Virus record (IMG/VR): IMGVR_UViG_3300034954_000939
Coordinates: 1-35,036 of that record
From: a virus
Direction: 5' to 3' (one strand)
DNA: 35,036 nt
In this document: positions 14,850-22,250 of the stretch, in pieces
How positions within the stretch are numbered: the first letter of the stretch is position 1
Layout: each line of letters starts with the position of its first letter
Notes under the pieces: model-generated
Database searches by the model: none
Told to the model about the DNA's origin: nothing
The model's input: the letters and a program-made list of their open reading frames with translations, nothing else
Position numbers and translations under genes: made by a program

Positions 14850-16218
14850 GAGAGTTCCTCTTACGATTCTCAAGAATCTCCTACATGATGAAGAATACAC
14901 AAGAAAGGTTCTACCTTTCATAGAATCAGATTATTTTGATGAGACAGCAGATAAAACTGTCTTTGAAGAAATATCATCGTTTCTAAAAGAGTATGATAGT
15001 CTTCCTACTAAGGATATACTTCATATTGAAGTAGAGAAGAGAACTGATTTGAGTCAGGATCAGTTTGTATCTATTGGTCAGTTGATAGATGCTCTTGATG
15101 TAGCAGAATATAGGAAAGAATGGGTGCTTGACACCACTGAAGCATGGTGTAAAGAGAGAGCAATATACAACGCATTGATGGAGAGTATCAAGATTGCTGA
15201 TGGACAAGATGAAAACAAAAAACCAGATGCTATTCCTAGTATATTATCAGATGCATTAGCAGTAGGATTTGATCAACATGTTGGACACGATTACATAGAT
15301 GATGCACAAGATCGCTATGCTTACTATCACAAAATTGAGAACAAAATACCATTTGATCTTGAATACTTCAATAAAATTACGTCAGGTGGACTCTCTGATA
15401 AAACTCTCAACATTGCTCTTGCTGGCACTGGTGTTGGTAAGTCTCTATTCATGTGTCACGTTGCCTCTAGTGTGCTATTACAAGGTAAGAATGTCCTATA
15501 CATCACTCTTGAGATGGCAGAGGAAAAGATTGCAGAGAGGATAGATGCAAACTTACTCAACACAAACATCAAAGACATAAAGGATTTACCACACTCTACA
15601 TTCTCTAAAAAAGTAGATAAACTTGCTGCAAAAACACAAGGTAAACTTATTGTCAAAGAATATCCAACTGCATCTGCACATGCAGGTCACTTCCGTGCCT
15701 TATTACAGGAACTGAAGTTGAAGAAATCATTCACACCTGATATAATATTTGTAGATTATCTAAACATCTGTGCCTCATCACGTTATAGAGGTTCAGTAAA
15801 TATCAACTCATACACCTATGTCAAAAGCATCGCAGAAGAACTTAGAGGATTGGCAGTCGAAGCTTCTATCCCATTATTTTCGGCAACGCAGACTACTAGG
15901 TCTGGTTTTGCTAGTTCAGACCCTAATCTTACTGACACAAGTGAATCTTTTGGTCTTCCAGCTACTGCTGATCTTATGTTTGCCCTTATTAGCACGGAGG
16001 ATTTGGAAGGTCTTAATCAAATAATGGTCAAACAATTGAAGAACAGATATAATGATCCTACCATGAACAGGAGATTTGTTGTTGGTATTGATAGAGCAAA
16101 GATGAGACTGTATGATTGTGAACAAGATGCTCAATCAGACATAATGATTGACGAGAATGATACTGCAGAGTATAATGAAAAAGAATCTAAAGCGAAATTC
16201 GATGACTTCAAATTTTGA
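14839..16218 (+). CDS. gp41: Replicative DNA helicase gp41 (DnaB-like)
   Basis: The N-terminal helical domain (MVSERVPLTILKNLL onwards) is followed by the RecA-like motor with Walker A GTGVGKS at residues 196-202 and Walker B DIIFVDYLNI near 298-307. FSATQTTRSG near 352 is the H3/sensor region. Length 459 aa compares with T4 gp41 at 475. It moves 5' to 3' on the lagging strand and recruits gp61 primase, encoded at 23802. SD AAGGAG (14826-14831) lies 7 bases upstream inside uvsX. Confidence 0.94.
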   Translation: MVSERVPLTILKNLLHDEEYTRKVLPFIESDYFDETADKTVFEEISSFLKEYDSLPTKDILHIEVEKRTDLSQDQFVSIGQLIDALDVAEYRKEWVLDTTEAWCKERAIYNALMESIKIADGQDENKKPDAIPSILSDALAVGFDQHVGHDYIDDAQDRYAYYHKIENKIPFDLEYFNKITSGGLSDKTLNIALAGTGVGKSLFMCHVASSVLLQGKNVLYITLEMAEEKIAERIDANLLNTNIKDIKDLPHSTFSKKVDKLAAKTQGKLIVKEYPTASAHAGHFRALLQELKLKKSFTPDIIFVDYLNICASSRYRGSVNINSYTYVKSIAEELRGLAVEASIPLFSATQTTRSGFASSDPNLTDTSESFGLPATADLMFALISTEDLEGLNQIMVKQLKNRYNDPTMNRRFVVGIDRAKMRLYDCEQDAQSDIMIDENDTAEYNEKESKAKFDDFKF

Positions 16219-16606
16219 TAGTAAATACGTAAAGTTTGTGAACCAAGTAACAAGTGAAGAATCTAAAAATGGTGTAGCATTTGTAAATCGTATTAGAGAC
16301 CTAGAAGAAAATTCAGATATACATCGTCTACTCACTGCTGCTGTAGGTATGAGTGCAGAGGGTGGAGAATTTTTGGAGATCGTAAAGAAAATGATCTTTC
16401 AAGGTAAACCATACAATGAAGAGAATGTAAGACACCTCAAGATAGAATTAGGAGACGTTCTATGGTATGTGGCACAGGCATGTATGGCATTAGATATAAG
16501 TCTTGACGAGATAACTGATATCAATATAGACAAATTATCAAAGAGATTTCCTGACGGACATTTCTCTGAATACTATTCTGAAAACAGACAAGAAGGAGAC
16601 CTGTAA
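16202..16606 (+). CDS. mazG: MazG-type nucleotide pyrophosphohydrolase, 134 aa
   Basis: The all-alpha NTP pyrophosphatase has the EExxE-like block EGGEFLEIVKKMI at about residues 57-69 and the metal-binding ELGDVLWYVAQ at about 86-96. Cyanophage MazG is a well-known auxiliary enzyme proposed to hydrolyse dNTPs or alarmone-like nucleotides and so shift host metabolism. Start ATG 16202 (MTSNFDSKYVKF) is chosen over an upstream ATG at 16148 because it fits family length and overlaps gp41 by only 17 bases. Confidence 0.88.
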   Translation: MTSNFDSKYVKFVNQVTSEESKNGVAFVNRIRDLEENSDIHRLLTAAVGMSAEGGEFLEIVKKMIFQGKPYNEENVRHLKIELGDVLWYVAQACMALDISLDEITDINIDKLSKRFPDGHFSEYYSENRQEGDL

Positions 16607-16613
16607 ATAAATA
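16606..16613 (+). promoter_or_regulatory. Late-promoter-like octamer AATAAATA
   Basis: One base differs from T4 TATAAATA. It follows the mazG stop directly. The expected start site (about 16619) falls in the loop of the hairpin at 16611-16631. Confidence 0.4.
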
Positions 16614-16631
16614 CCCTCATACAGAGGGTAT
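16611..16631 (+). promoter_or_regulatory. Hairpin sequestering the Shine-Dalgarno of the gene at 16633
   Basis: ATACCCTC (16611-16618), loop ATACA, GAGGGTAT (16624-16631) is a perfect 8-bp stem. GAGGG (16624-16628) is the only Shine-Dalgarno candidate, 4 bases before ATG 16633, and is fully paired. Read-through transcripts would hide it; a transcript starting in the loop would expose it. T4 genes e and soc are controlled in this way. Confidence 0.6.
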
Positions 16632-16632
16632 C

Positions 16633-17529
16633 ATGGCAATCTATAAAGACTTAGAAGATCAAGACCTGACACAAGATGAGAAAAATTACTTTGGTAATGC
16701 AGGTTACTTTACAAGTTCTGGAGATGTTATGGCAGGTGTTGTATATGAAAGATTCATATACACACAATATAAAGAACTAAACTTAGTACCTGCAGGTTTT
16801 GCACCACCACGAGCAGGTGGTCATGGGAAAGACTTTGAATTTTTTATTAGAAATTATAATGGAATAATCCCTCAGAATAGCACTTCGGGTGGTATGGGAA
16901 TGAATGTGGGTGTAGAACTGAAACTAAGTGAGACAGATGATTATGGTCAAAGTGGTGTAAAATATGATGGAGCATGGGTTCTACATGGGGGTATGGATGG
17001 TGTAGCGATGGAGAAAAGAAAGTTATTGAAAGCAGCAGGTGTGGAACAAGTCATAAGAAATAGATGGAATCCAAAAGGTATCCCTAATATTAGAGCAGGT
17101 GTATATTCAACTCAAGTATCGGAGGCAAAAAGACAGGAGGATAAAAATAGATTCAGATCGTTTGAATATAAGAGCAATAGTTTTGTAAATTTGTGTGCAA
17201 AGTATTATCTTTCAAAACAATGCCCCTATATTAACATATCTAACCTTGGTCTTTATCATTTTGGTACTGACCCTGCTGGATTGGCAAAAGAATTTGGAGT
17301 GAAAAATTTTACCACAGCAGTGAAAGGTATGGTGTGTAGAGTCAGACTCAAACAATCAGGTAAAAATAGTCTTACATACAACGCATCATTGAAAATAGAT
17401 GCAGATGCTGGTGTCACTGCATCGCCAGTCAATCTAAACGACCCTATCTTTGCAGAAGAATTGCAAGAAGATGCTATGATGTGTACAAACGCACCAAATA
17501 ATCTTGCACTATTGAGAGCACTTTTATGA
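16633..17529 (+). CDS. Cyanophage protein of unknown function, 298 aa
   Basis: A soluble protein starting MAIYKDLEDQDLTQDEKNYF. GGHGKDFEFFIRN near residues 62-74 and VGVELKLSETDDYGQSG near 94-110 place acidic residues before E-x-K on a predicted strand, a spacing that could fit a PD-(D/E)XK nuclease core, but this is weak. A second half, from about residue 170, is basic. It has its own regulatory leader (hairpin plus late-promoter-like octamer), suggesting late expression. The next gene starts in its stop codon. Could equally be structural. Confidence 0.7.
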   Translation: MAIYKDLEDQDLTQDEKNYFGNAGYFTSSGDVMAGVVYERFIYTQYKELNLVPAGFAPPRAGGHGKDFEFFIRNYNGIIPQNSTSGGMGMNVGVELKLSETDDYGQSGVKYDGAWVLHGGMDGVAMEKRKLLKAAGVEQVIRNRWNPKGIPNIRAGVYSTQVSEAKRQEDKNRFRSFEYKSNSFVNLCAKYYLSKQCPYINISNLGLYHFGTDPAGLAKEFGVKNFTTAVKGMVCRVRLKQSGKNSLTYNASLKIDADAGVTASPVNLNDPIFAEELQEDAMMCTNAPNNLALLRALL

Positions 17530-17834
17530 AAAATGATAAAAATATGGATGAACTTGTTGACATGTTCATCAAATTATATGCTGTAAAACCCAAAGTAAAC
17601 ACGCTAAAAAAGAAAGAGATACTTGATTTTATGAGGTTTGTATTTACCTATACACAAAAGCATCCTAAATATAATCAAACACAGACAGACTTGATGGTTT
17701 ATATCAAGTCTTTTGACGACGAGATCTACAAAAAAATCCGTGAAGCATTTTCTGACCTTCATAACCGAAGCACGTATAACCAAGGCATCCCAACAAGCAA
17801 AAAGATTGGGATTAGTCGGAGACGGGCACGGTGA
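17526..17834 (+). CDS. Small basic helical protein, 102 aa
   Basis: Starts MKNDKNMDELVDMFIKLYAV with helices rich in Lys and aromatic residues (TLKKKEILDFMRFVFTYTQK) and a very basic end KKIGISRRRAR. ATGA overlap upstream. Its last 95 bases also encode the start of the next protein in another frame, which is a long overlap for this genome. No family recognised. Confidence 0.6.
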   Translation: MKNDKNMDELVDMFIKLYAVKPKVNTLKKKEILDFMRFVFTYTQKHPKYNQTQTDLMVYIKSFDDEIYKKIREAFSDLHNRSTYNQGIPTSKKIGISRRRAR

Positions 17835-18633
17835 TTGGTACGATCAGCAAGGTAATTTAAAAGCAAAGACTGTCAATGGTGAACTCAAAATGTTCGGTAG
17901 TGGCAGTGCAGGTGAAGATGAAGTAAAAGATAAACCAGAACCATATAGAGATATAAGTAGAGTATCTCAATCACCTACAGCATTCCTCAACACACCAAGA
18001 GGACAGCAACTCAATACACAGGCGAGACAAAGACAACCAGAAGCACCATCAGGGTCAGGTACAACTACACAAGCACCACAACCAAGGGCACCTTTGACTG
18101 TTGCCTTTGATAAATTTGATGATGAAGAAGTGACAGCCAATGTTCTTGCCACAGTTGGTGAGATAGCAACCGAGAACTTCTATTATATTTTTCCCAGTAG
18201 AGATAGTGACATAGAAGAGTTGAAGGCTGCGTATCCAGATCTCAGTGAGTCAATTATAGATGATAAAAATGCAGAGACAATATACGATGTATTACAGTCA
18301 TTATATGAAAACGGATATGATGCACTCAATATTGTAGTAAGAAGATCTAGAGCAGCAGCCATATCCAAATTGGCGTATGAACAGAATGGTGCTCTTTACA
18401 AGTTCAAGATGCTGAATGTCATTCCTGTTGATGAGAGATCAGTAAGAGAACAGTATTTGGCAGGTGATATATTCAAACAAGGTTCAGTTGTAGAGTGTCA
18501 TGGTCAGACAGGAGAGATTATAAGAAGAGGGGCAAACCATTTGATTTGTATAGACGAACAGAAGCAAATTTTTAGAGCATGGATATCAGAAGCAACAGAA
18601 CTTAGTAAGTTTGATCTACCCATTGAGTTCTAA
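17740..18633 (+). CDS. Modular cyanophage protein with a LVGDGHGDWYD repeat-type motif, 297 aa
   Basis: Start taken at GTG 17740, giving VKHFLTFITEARITKASQQA, which matches the MKxFxxFxxEA-type start of many cyanophage proteins. RLGLVGDGHGDWYDQQGNLK follows at about residues 22-41, then a Pro/Gln/Thr-rich linker (about 75-125) and a folded C-terminal half with DDEEVTANVLATVGEIATEN and VVECHGQTGEIIRRGANHLI. The linker suggests two separate domains. It lies first of three Lys/Gly-rich module proteins. Possibly virion-associated; function unknown. Confidence 0.7.
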   Translation: MKHFLTFITEARITKASQQAKRLGLVGDGHGDWYDQQGNLKAKTVNGELKMFGSGSAGEDEVKDKPEPYRDISRVSQSPTAFLNTPRGQQLNTQARQRQPEAPSGSGTTTQAPQPRAPLTVAFDKFDDEEVTANVLATVGEIATENFYYIFPSRDSDIEELKAAYPDLSESIIDDKNAETIYDVLQSLYENGYDALNIVVRRSRAAAISKLAYEQNGALYKFKMLNVIPVDERSVREQYLAGDIFKQGSVVECHGQTGEIIRRGANHLICIDEQKQIFRAWISEATELSKFDLPIEF

Positions 18634-18636
18634 TAT

Positions 18637-18644
18637 ACTAAATA
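18637..18644 (+). promoter_or_regulatory. Late-promoter-like octamer ACTAAATA
   Basis: It shares TAAATA with T4 TATAAATA and lies in the 35-base gap before the gene at 18669. The expected start would be about 18650, leaving a 19-base leader without a clear Shine-Dalgarno. Confidence 0.35.
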
Positions 18645-18668
18645 GAATACGTAAAGACAGTTAGTGAC

Positions 18669-19226
18669 ATGAGTAATCCTTGGTCAGACACATATAAAAA
18701 AATCAGAGAACCTTATTTGCAAGAAAAAATGGCAAAGAAGGACTATGATGGTGATGGTAAGATAGAATCTGGTAAGGATGAGTACATGGGTTCTAGAGAC
18801 AAAGCCATCAAGAAAGCGATGGGTAAGAAAGTTGAGGAACACCATCAGAAAGATGCTGACGGTAAAGTCATCGAGCATGATGACACTACACCTGCATCAG
18901 TGGAAGAGGGTGCACCATATACAGTAACTAATGCTGATAAATCTGGTAACACACCTGCTTATCAAGGTCTGTTGAAAAATAAGTTGAATAAGTTGACAGG
19001 TAAACCATTATATAAAGCAGCACCACATTTACAATTAGATAAAGCACATTACGAACCTGCAAAGGTAGCAAAACCAAATTATTCTAACTGGAGAGAAGAT
19101 TTTGTATGGCAAGATGAGGTAGAGGAAGCAATCAAGAGACCTAAGTTAGACATACAGGAGAAAGGAGTCAAGAATAAAGTAGAGATAAATCCAGACGACG
19201 GACTGAAGGAAGAAAAAAAAAACTAA
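18669..19226 (+). CDS. Lys-rich module protein with Asp-rich loop, 185 aa (frame 1 of a probable frameshift pair)
   Basis: The N-terminus (MSNPWSDTYKKIREPYLQEK) is followed by KKDYDGDGKIESGKDEYMGS, an Asp-rich loop resembling an EF-hand with spacing off by one at its end, and a repeat of the theme in KDADGKVIEHDD. The rest is Lys/Pro-rich. The frame ends in a run of ten A (19213-19222) then C and TAA. A -1 shift on A AAA AAC continues into the frame at 19223 and gives a product of about 271 aa. Late-promoter-like octamer upstream. Confidence 0.7.
   Translation: MSNPWSDTYKKIREPYLQEKMAKKDYDGDGKIESGKDEYMGSRDKAIKKAMGKKVEEHHQKDADGKVIEHDDTTPASVEEGAPYTVTNADKSGNTPAYQGLLKNKLNKLTGKPLYKAAPHLQLDKAHYEPAKVAKPNYSNWREDFVWQDEVEEAIKRPKLDIQEKGVKNKVEINPDDGLKEEKKN
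19217..19226 (+). promoter_or_regulatory. Candidate -1 ribosomal frameshift site A AAA AAC before UAA
   Basis: The zero frame reads AAA AAA AAC TAA. A AAA AAC (19217-19223) is a consensus X XXY YYZ slippery heptamer. After a -1 slip the next codons are CTA ATC CCT GAC (LIPD), and that frame is open to 19483. AAGGAAG (19206-19212) lies about 9 bases before the P-site codon, as in the Shine-Dalgarno-stimulated -1 site of E. coli dnaX. No clear 3' pseudoknot was seen. A natural or sequencing indel in the ten-A run would look the same. Confidence 0.5.
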
Positions 19227-19483
19227 TCCCTGACGTAAAGGTAATAAAGAAGAGTGTAAAGGACATGTCCAAACCCGCAGGTGTTACTGGGGGTGTGGAC
19301 TATCGTCTTATGTCACAATCACATGAACCTGATGGTGATATGATTGAGATGGCAGACTTTAGTCTAGACGATCTCGAAAAACCAAAAAAGAAAGAGTTTG
19401 ATATAACTAACCCTAGAGAGCGAGCAGCATATAGCAGACTCAAAAAAATGGGTAAGAATCCACTTATAAAGAAGGTGGACTAA
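19223..19483 (+). CDS. Downstream frame of the frameshift pair (about 86 aa, or 72 aa if started at ATG 19265)
   Basis: The frame reads LIPDVKVIKKSVKDMSKPAG and on through YRLMSQSHEPDGDMIEMADF to TNPRERAAYSRLKKMGKNPL. It is open back through the A-run, so it looks like the C-terminal part of the protein at 18669. An ATG at 19265 could start it alone, but it has no proper Shine-Dalgarno (GGA touches the ATG) and lies within the palindrome GGACATGTCC. EPDGDMIE recurs as EPEGQMLE in the next protein. Confidence 0.6.
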   Translation, partial: LIPDVKVIKKSVKDMSKPAGVTGGVDYRLMSQSHEPDGDMIEMADFSLDDLEKPKKKEFDITNPRERAAYSRLKKMGKNPLIKKVD

Positions 19484-19486
19484 ATA
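19479..19486 (+). promoter_or_regulatory. Late-promoter-like octamer ACTAAATA
   Basis: It overlaps the stop of the previous frame and the first base of ATG 19486. If used, the start site would be about 19492, inside the gene, so either translation starts later or this copy is chance. GAAGGTGG upstream already gives a usable Shine-Dalgarno for 19486. Confidence 0.2.
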
Positions 19487-22005
19487 TGTTACATGAAAAA
19501 GCACTCAGCAAAAAGCAACAAAGGTTCTTTGGGATTGTTAGAGCGGCTCAAAAGGGCACTTTCAAAGGCGAGACCACGCCACAGGTTCAAAGAGCTGCTG
19601 CCAGCATGACTAAAAAAGATGTAAAGAAGTTTGCATCTACTAAACACAAAGGTCTTCCAGAAAAAAAGGTCAAGAAGGAAGAGACCTGTGGTAAGGGTGA
19701 ATACTATTGTAATGATGACCAGAAATGTAAACCTATACCCAAGGGGATGAAAGTGAAAAAGGATGGATTCCTAGTCAAAGAGACTTCAGTGGCGTTCACT
19801 TATAAGAGTGGAAGTGGTTTTGATGCAAAGGTTGGTAATACATCAGTAAGAAACACAATCAAGAATGTGAAGACAGCAGGGGAAACAATCAAAAACATCA
19901 AGAGTGATGGACTTGTAGCTGGTGTCAAGAAAACTTTTAACAAGAATACACCACCTAAAACATCTATTGGTGATAAAGTAAGCAACGCTATTAGTCAATA
20001 TAAACTAAATATGGGTGAGGGTTCTCTCCACAAATGGTTCAAGGGTTCTAAATCCAAGGACGGTAAAGGTGGATGGGTCAACGTAGTGACAGGTGGAACT
20101 TGTGCTAGTGACGAACCTGGTGAGGGTACACCTAAGTGTGTGTCATCCTCTAAGAGAGCAAGCATGTCTAAAGCAGAAAGACTCTCTGCTGCTAGACGTA
20201 AGAAAAAAGCAGATCCTGGTCAACAACAAAAAACTGGTGCTGCAAAACCAACTTATGTCTCGACTGATAAACCTAAGAAAAAGATGAAAGAATCATTCGC
20301 TACTAACAAATACAAAGATATGGCGAAGAGAGATGCTGAACTCAAGCGTAAGGAAGATCTCAAAGTCAAGTCTAAGAAAGAGTCAGTAGAAATAGACGAG
20401 GCGAAGTATGAGAAAGGTGCATCAACTTATGGTAAGGCATCTATCAGAAACAAGAGAATGTTTGGTAAGGGTGGTAACGCTGCTCCTCCAGAGGAGAGAG
20501 GTGCTGCAATCAAAGTCAGACAGGCAAGGCATCAGGAAAGACGTTACGTTAAGAAAGGTAATAAATATCATGAGCCAGGTAAACATAGACCAGAAGTCCA
20601 TGGTGTAAACAAACCAGAGGAGGAAAGGAAGGGTAAAAACATGAAAAAAGAATCAGTTTTCACACCACTTGTCTTCACAGTCAGTGAAGCAAAGATCGAT
20701 AAGATTGATCCTAAGAATAAAAGGAACAGGAGAAACGTAGCGAAGTTTGGTAAGCAAATCAAACCTTACGATCCACCTGGTAAGGCATATAAGAATGAGA
20801 TGGGTAAGTTCATGCAAAAGCAAAGACAAGATATGCATGACAAGAAACGTGGCGTAAAGACTAAAGTGAAAGAAGATCATGTACCACTGACAGGTGACGC
20901 ACAAAAAGAATATGAAAAGTTAGTGAAGATGGCAAAAGATAAAAATCTTGATATGAAAAAGAGACAAGGTGCTGATGCAGCAATAACACAGGGTGGACAT
21001 AGCAGCGTTCTAAACAAAGAAGAATCAGATAAGAAGGGAAAGGGAAGTGGTAGTAAGGATGCTTGCTATCATAAGGTCAAGTCACGTTACAGTGTGTGGC
21101 CAAGTGCTTATGCTTCAGGTGCCTTAGTCAAGTGTCGTAAAGTCGGTGCTGCAAACTGGGGTAATAGTAGTAAGAAAGAAGACTATGGTATCATAAGTTT
21201 CCAAGACTTCATATATGAGAAATGCTGGAAGGGGTATGAGAAGAAAGGCATGAAGACCATGTTCGGTAAGAGGTATCCAAACTGCGTAAAAAAGGAGGAA
21301 GCTGACCTTCCTGTAGACGAGTGTTGGAAGACACATAAGAAGGTCGGCATGAAGATGAAGGGTGGCAAGATGGTTCCAGACTGTCGTCCTAAAAACGAAG
21401 CAGTAGAAACTGAGAAGAAACCTAAGAAGGCAATGGATGCAGGTGCCAGAGGCAGAAGACTTCTACAGCGTAGAGAGTACAAAGCAAAAGTATCTGAGTT
21501 CATACCCAAGGAACTAGAGGATCATGTAGTATATGAAGGGGATCCAAACACCAATTTGTTCCCTGCTGGTACACAGCAAAAAGTAAAGAAAGTATTGGAT
21601 GCTGGTTCTAACTTTATGAAGAATAATAAGGTTGGTAGAGTAATAGGTAAAATTTTCGGACCTTCTAATCCAAATAATAAAGGCAGCAACTACACATCTG
21701 GTGGTAAGATAGCAAACTCATATGAACCAGAGGGTCAGATGCTAGAAGGATCTGCTGCATGGCAGAGGAAAGCTGGAAAAAACTCCAAGGGTGGGTTGAA
21801 TGAGAAAGGAAGAAAGTCTTACGAGGCACAGAATCCTGGCTCAGACCTCAAGGCACCTGTCACAGGTAAGGTAAAACCTGGTGGTAAGGCAGCGAAAAGA
21901 AGGAAGTCTTTCTGTGCTCGTATGGGTGGAATGAAAGGACCTATGAAGAAACCTAACGGTGAACCTACACGTAAAGCGTTAGCGTTGAGAAAGTGGAAGT
22001 GCTGA
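19486..22005 (+). CDS. Mosaic protein of small Lys/Cys-rich modules, 839 aa
   Basis: Modules in order: residues 1-60 DUF3008-like (ALSKKQQRFFGIVRAAQKGT); 68-92 Cys module (CGKGEYYCNDDQKC); 103-115 FTYKSGSGFDAKV; 178-255 KWFKGSKSKDGKGGWVNVV, then CASDEPGEGTPKC and ADPGQQQKTGAAKPTYVSTD; 523-560 DACYHKVKSRYSVWPSAYAS; two tandem 21-residue CW...C repeats (580-600, 613-633); 755-839 SAAWQRKAGKNSKGGLNEKG to ALALRKWKC. Very basic, low in hydrophobics, no signal or membrane helix. Each module is known to me from separate cyanophage proteins, none with a function. DNA-binding, packaged internal protein is one possibility. SD GGTGG 8 bases upstream. Confidence 0.85.
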   Translation: MLHEKALSKKQQRFFGIVRAAQKGTFKGETTPQVQRAAASMTKKDVKKFASTKHKGLPEKKVKKEETCGKGEYYCNDDQKCKPIPKGMKVKKDGFLVKETSVAFTYKSGSGFDAKVGNTSVRNTIKNVKTAGETIKNIKSDGLVAGVKKTFNKNTPPKTSIGDKVSNAISQYKLNMGEGSLHKWFKGSKSKDGKGGWVNVVTGGTCASDEPGEGTPKCVSSSKRASMSKAERLSAARRKKKADPGQQQKTGAAKPTYVSTDKPKKKMKESFATNKYKDMAKRDAELKRKEDLKVKSKKESVEIDEAKYEKGASTYGKASIRNKRMFGKGGNAAPPEERGAAIKVRQARHQERRYVKKGNKYHEPGKHRPEVHGVNKPEEERKGKNMKKESVFTPLVFTVSEAKIDKIDPKNKRNRRNVAKFGKQIKPYDPPGKAYKNEMGKFMQKQRQDMHDKKRGVKTKVKEDHVPLTGDAQKEYEKLVKMAKDKNLDMKKRQGADAAITQGGHSSVLNKEESDKKGKGSGSKDACYHKVKSRYSVWPSAYASGALVKCRKVGAANWGNSSKKEDYGIISFQDFIYEKCWKGYEKKGMKTMFGKRYPNCVKKEEADLPVDECWKTHKKVGMKMKGGKMVPDCRPKNEAVETEKKPKKAMDAGARGRRLLQRREYKAKVSEFIPKELEDHVVYEGDPNTNLFPAGTQQKVKKVLDAGSNFMKNNKVGRVIGKIFGPSNPNNKGSNYTSGGKIANSYEPEGQMLEGSAAWQRKAGKNSKGGLNEKGRKSYEAQNPGSDLKAPVTGKVKPGGKAAKRRKSFCARMGGMKGPMKKPNGEPTRKALALRKWKC

Positions 22006-22011
22006 AGCATA

Positions 22012-22017
22012 TATAAT
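22012..22017 (+). promoter_or_regulatory. Possible -10 box TATAAT
   Basis: A perfect TATAAT lies in the 31-base gap before the gene at 22037. TTGAGA (21985-21990) is 5 of 6 to a -35 box, but the 21-base spacing is too long for a typical sigma-70 promoter. Weak support only. Confidence 0.25.
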
Positions 22018-22036
22018 ACACGCACACGGTATTATT

Positions 22037-22225
22037 ATGACTAAATTTTTACTGCCTATCGCTATCAACGTTATCAACAAAGCGGTAGATAAGATCCCAG
22101 AGGATCTAGAAGAAAAACTCAAGGAGTTTGTCATCGGACTTCTAAAGAAGGCTGCTGCCAAGTCAGGCAACAAAGTAGATGACCAGTTAGTAGAAGCTTT
22201 AGAGAAAGCACTACTGAATAAATAG
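22037..22225 (+). CDS. Small helical protein, 62 aa
   Basis: Starts MTKFLLPIAINVINKAVDKI and continues as amphipathic helices (LEEKLKEFVIGLLKKAAAKS, then DDQLVEALEKALLNK). The first helix is hydrophobic enough to touch membrane. It stands alone between the mosaic protein and the structural-type gene, with short gaps both sides. No Shine-Dalgarno visible. Function unknown. Confidence 0.65.
   Translation: MTKFLLPIAINVINKAVDKIPEDLEEKLKEFVIGLLKKAAAKSGNKVDDQLVEALEKALLNK
22217..22224 (+). promoter_or_regulatory. Late-promoter-like octamer AATAAATA
   Basis: One base from T4 TATAAATA. The expected start (about 22230) leaves a leader of about 21 bases with a Shine-Dalgarno AGGAAG before ATG 22251. 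The next gene is structural in type, so this is the most conventional late-promoter candidate here. Confidence 0.45.
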
Positions 22226-22250
22226 AACTATCAAATAGGAAGAAAAACTA

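Noticed and set aside
18725-18800. EF-hand calcium site in KKDYDGDGKIESGKDE
   Set aside because: The acidic residue expected at loop position 12 is Lys, with Asp at 13; kept only as an Asp-rich loop.
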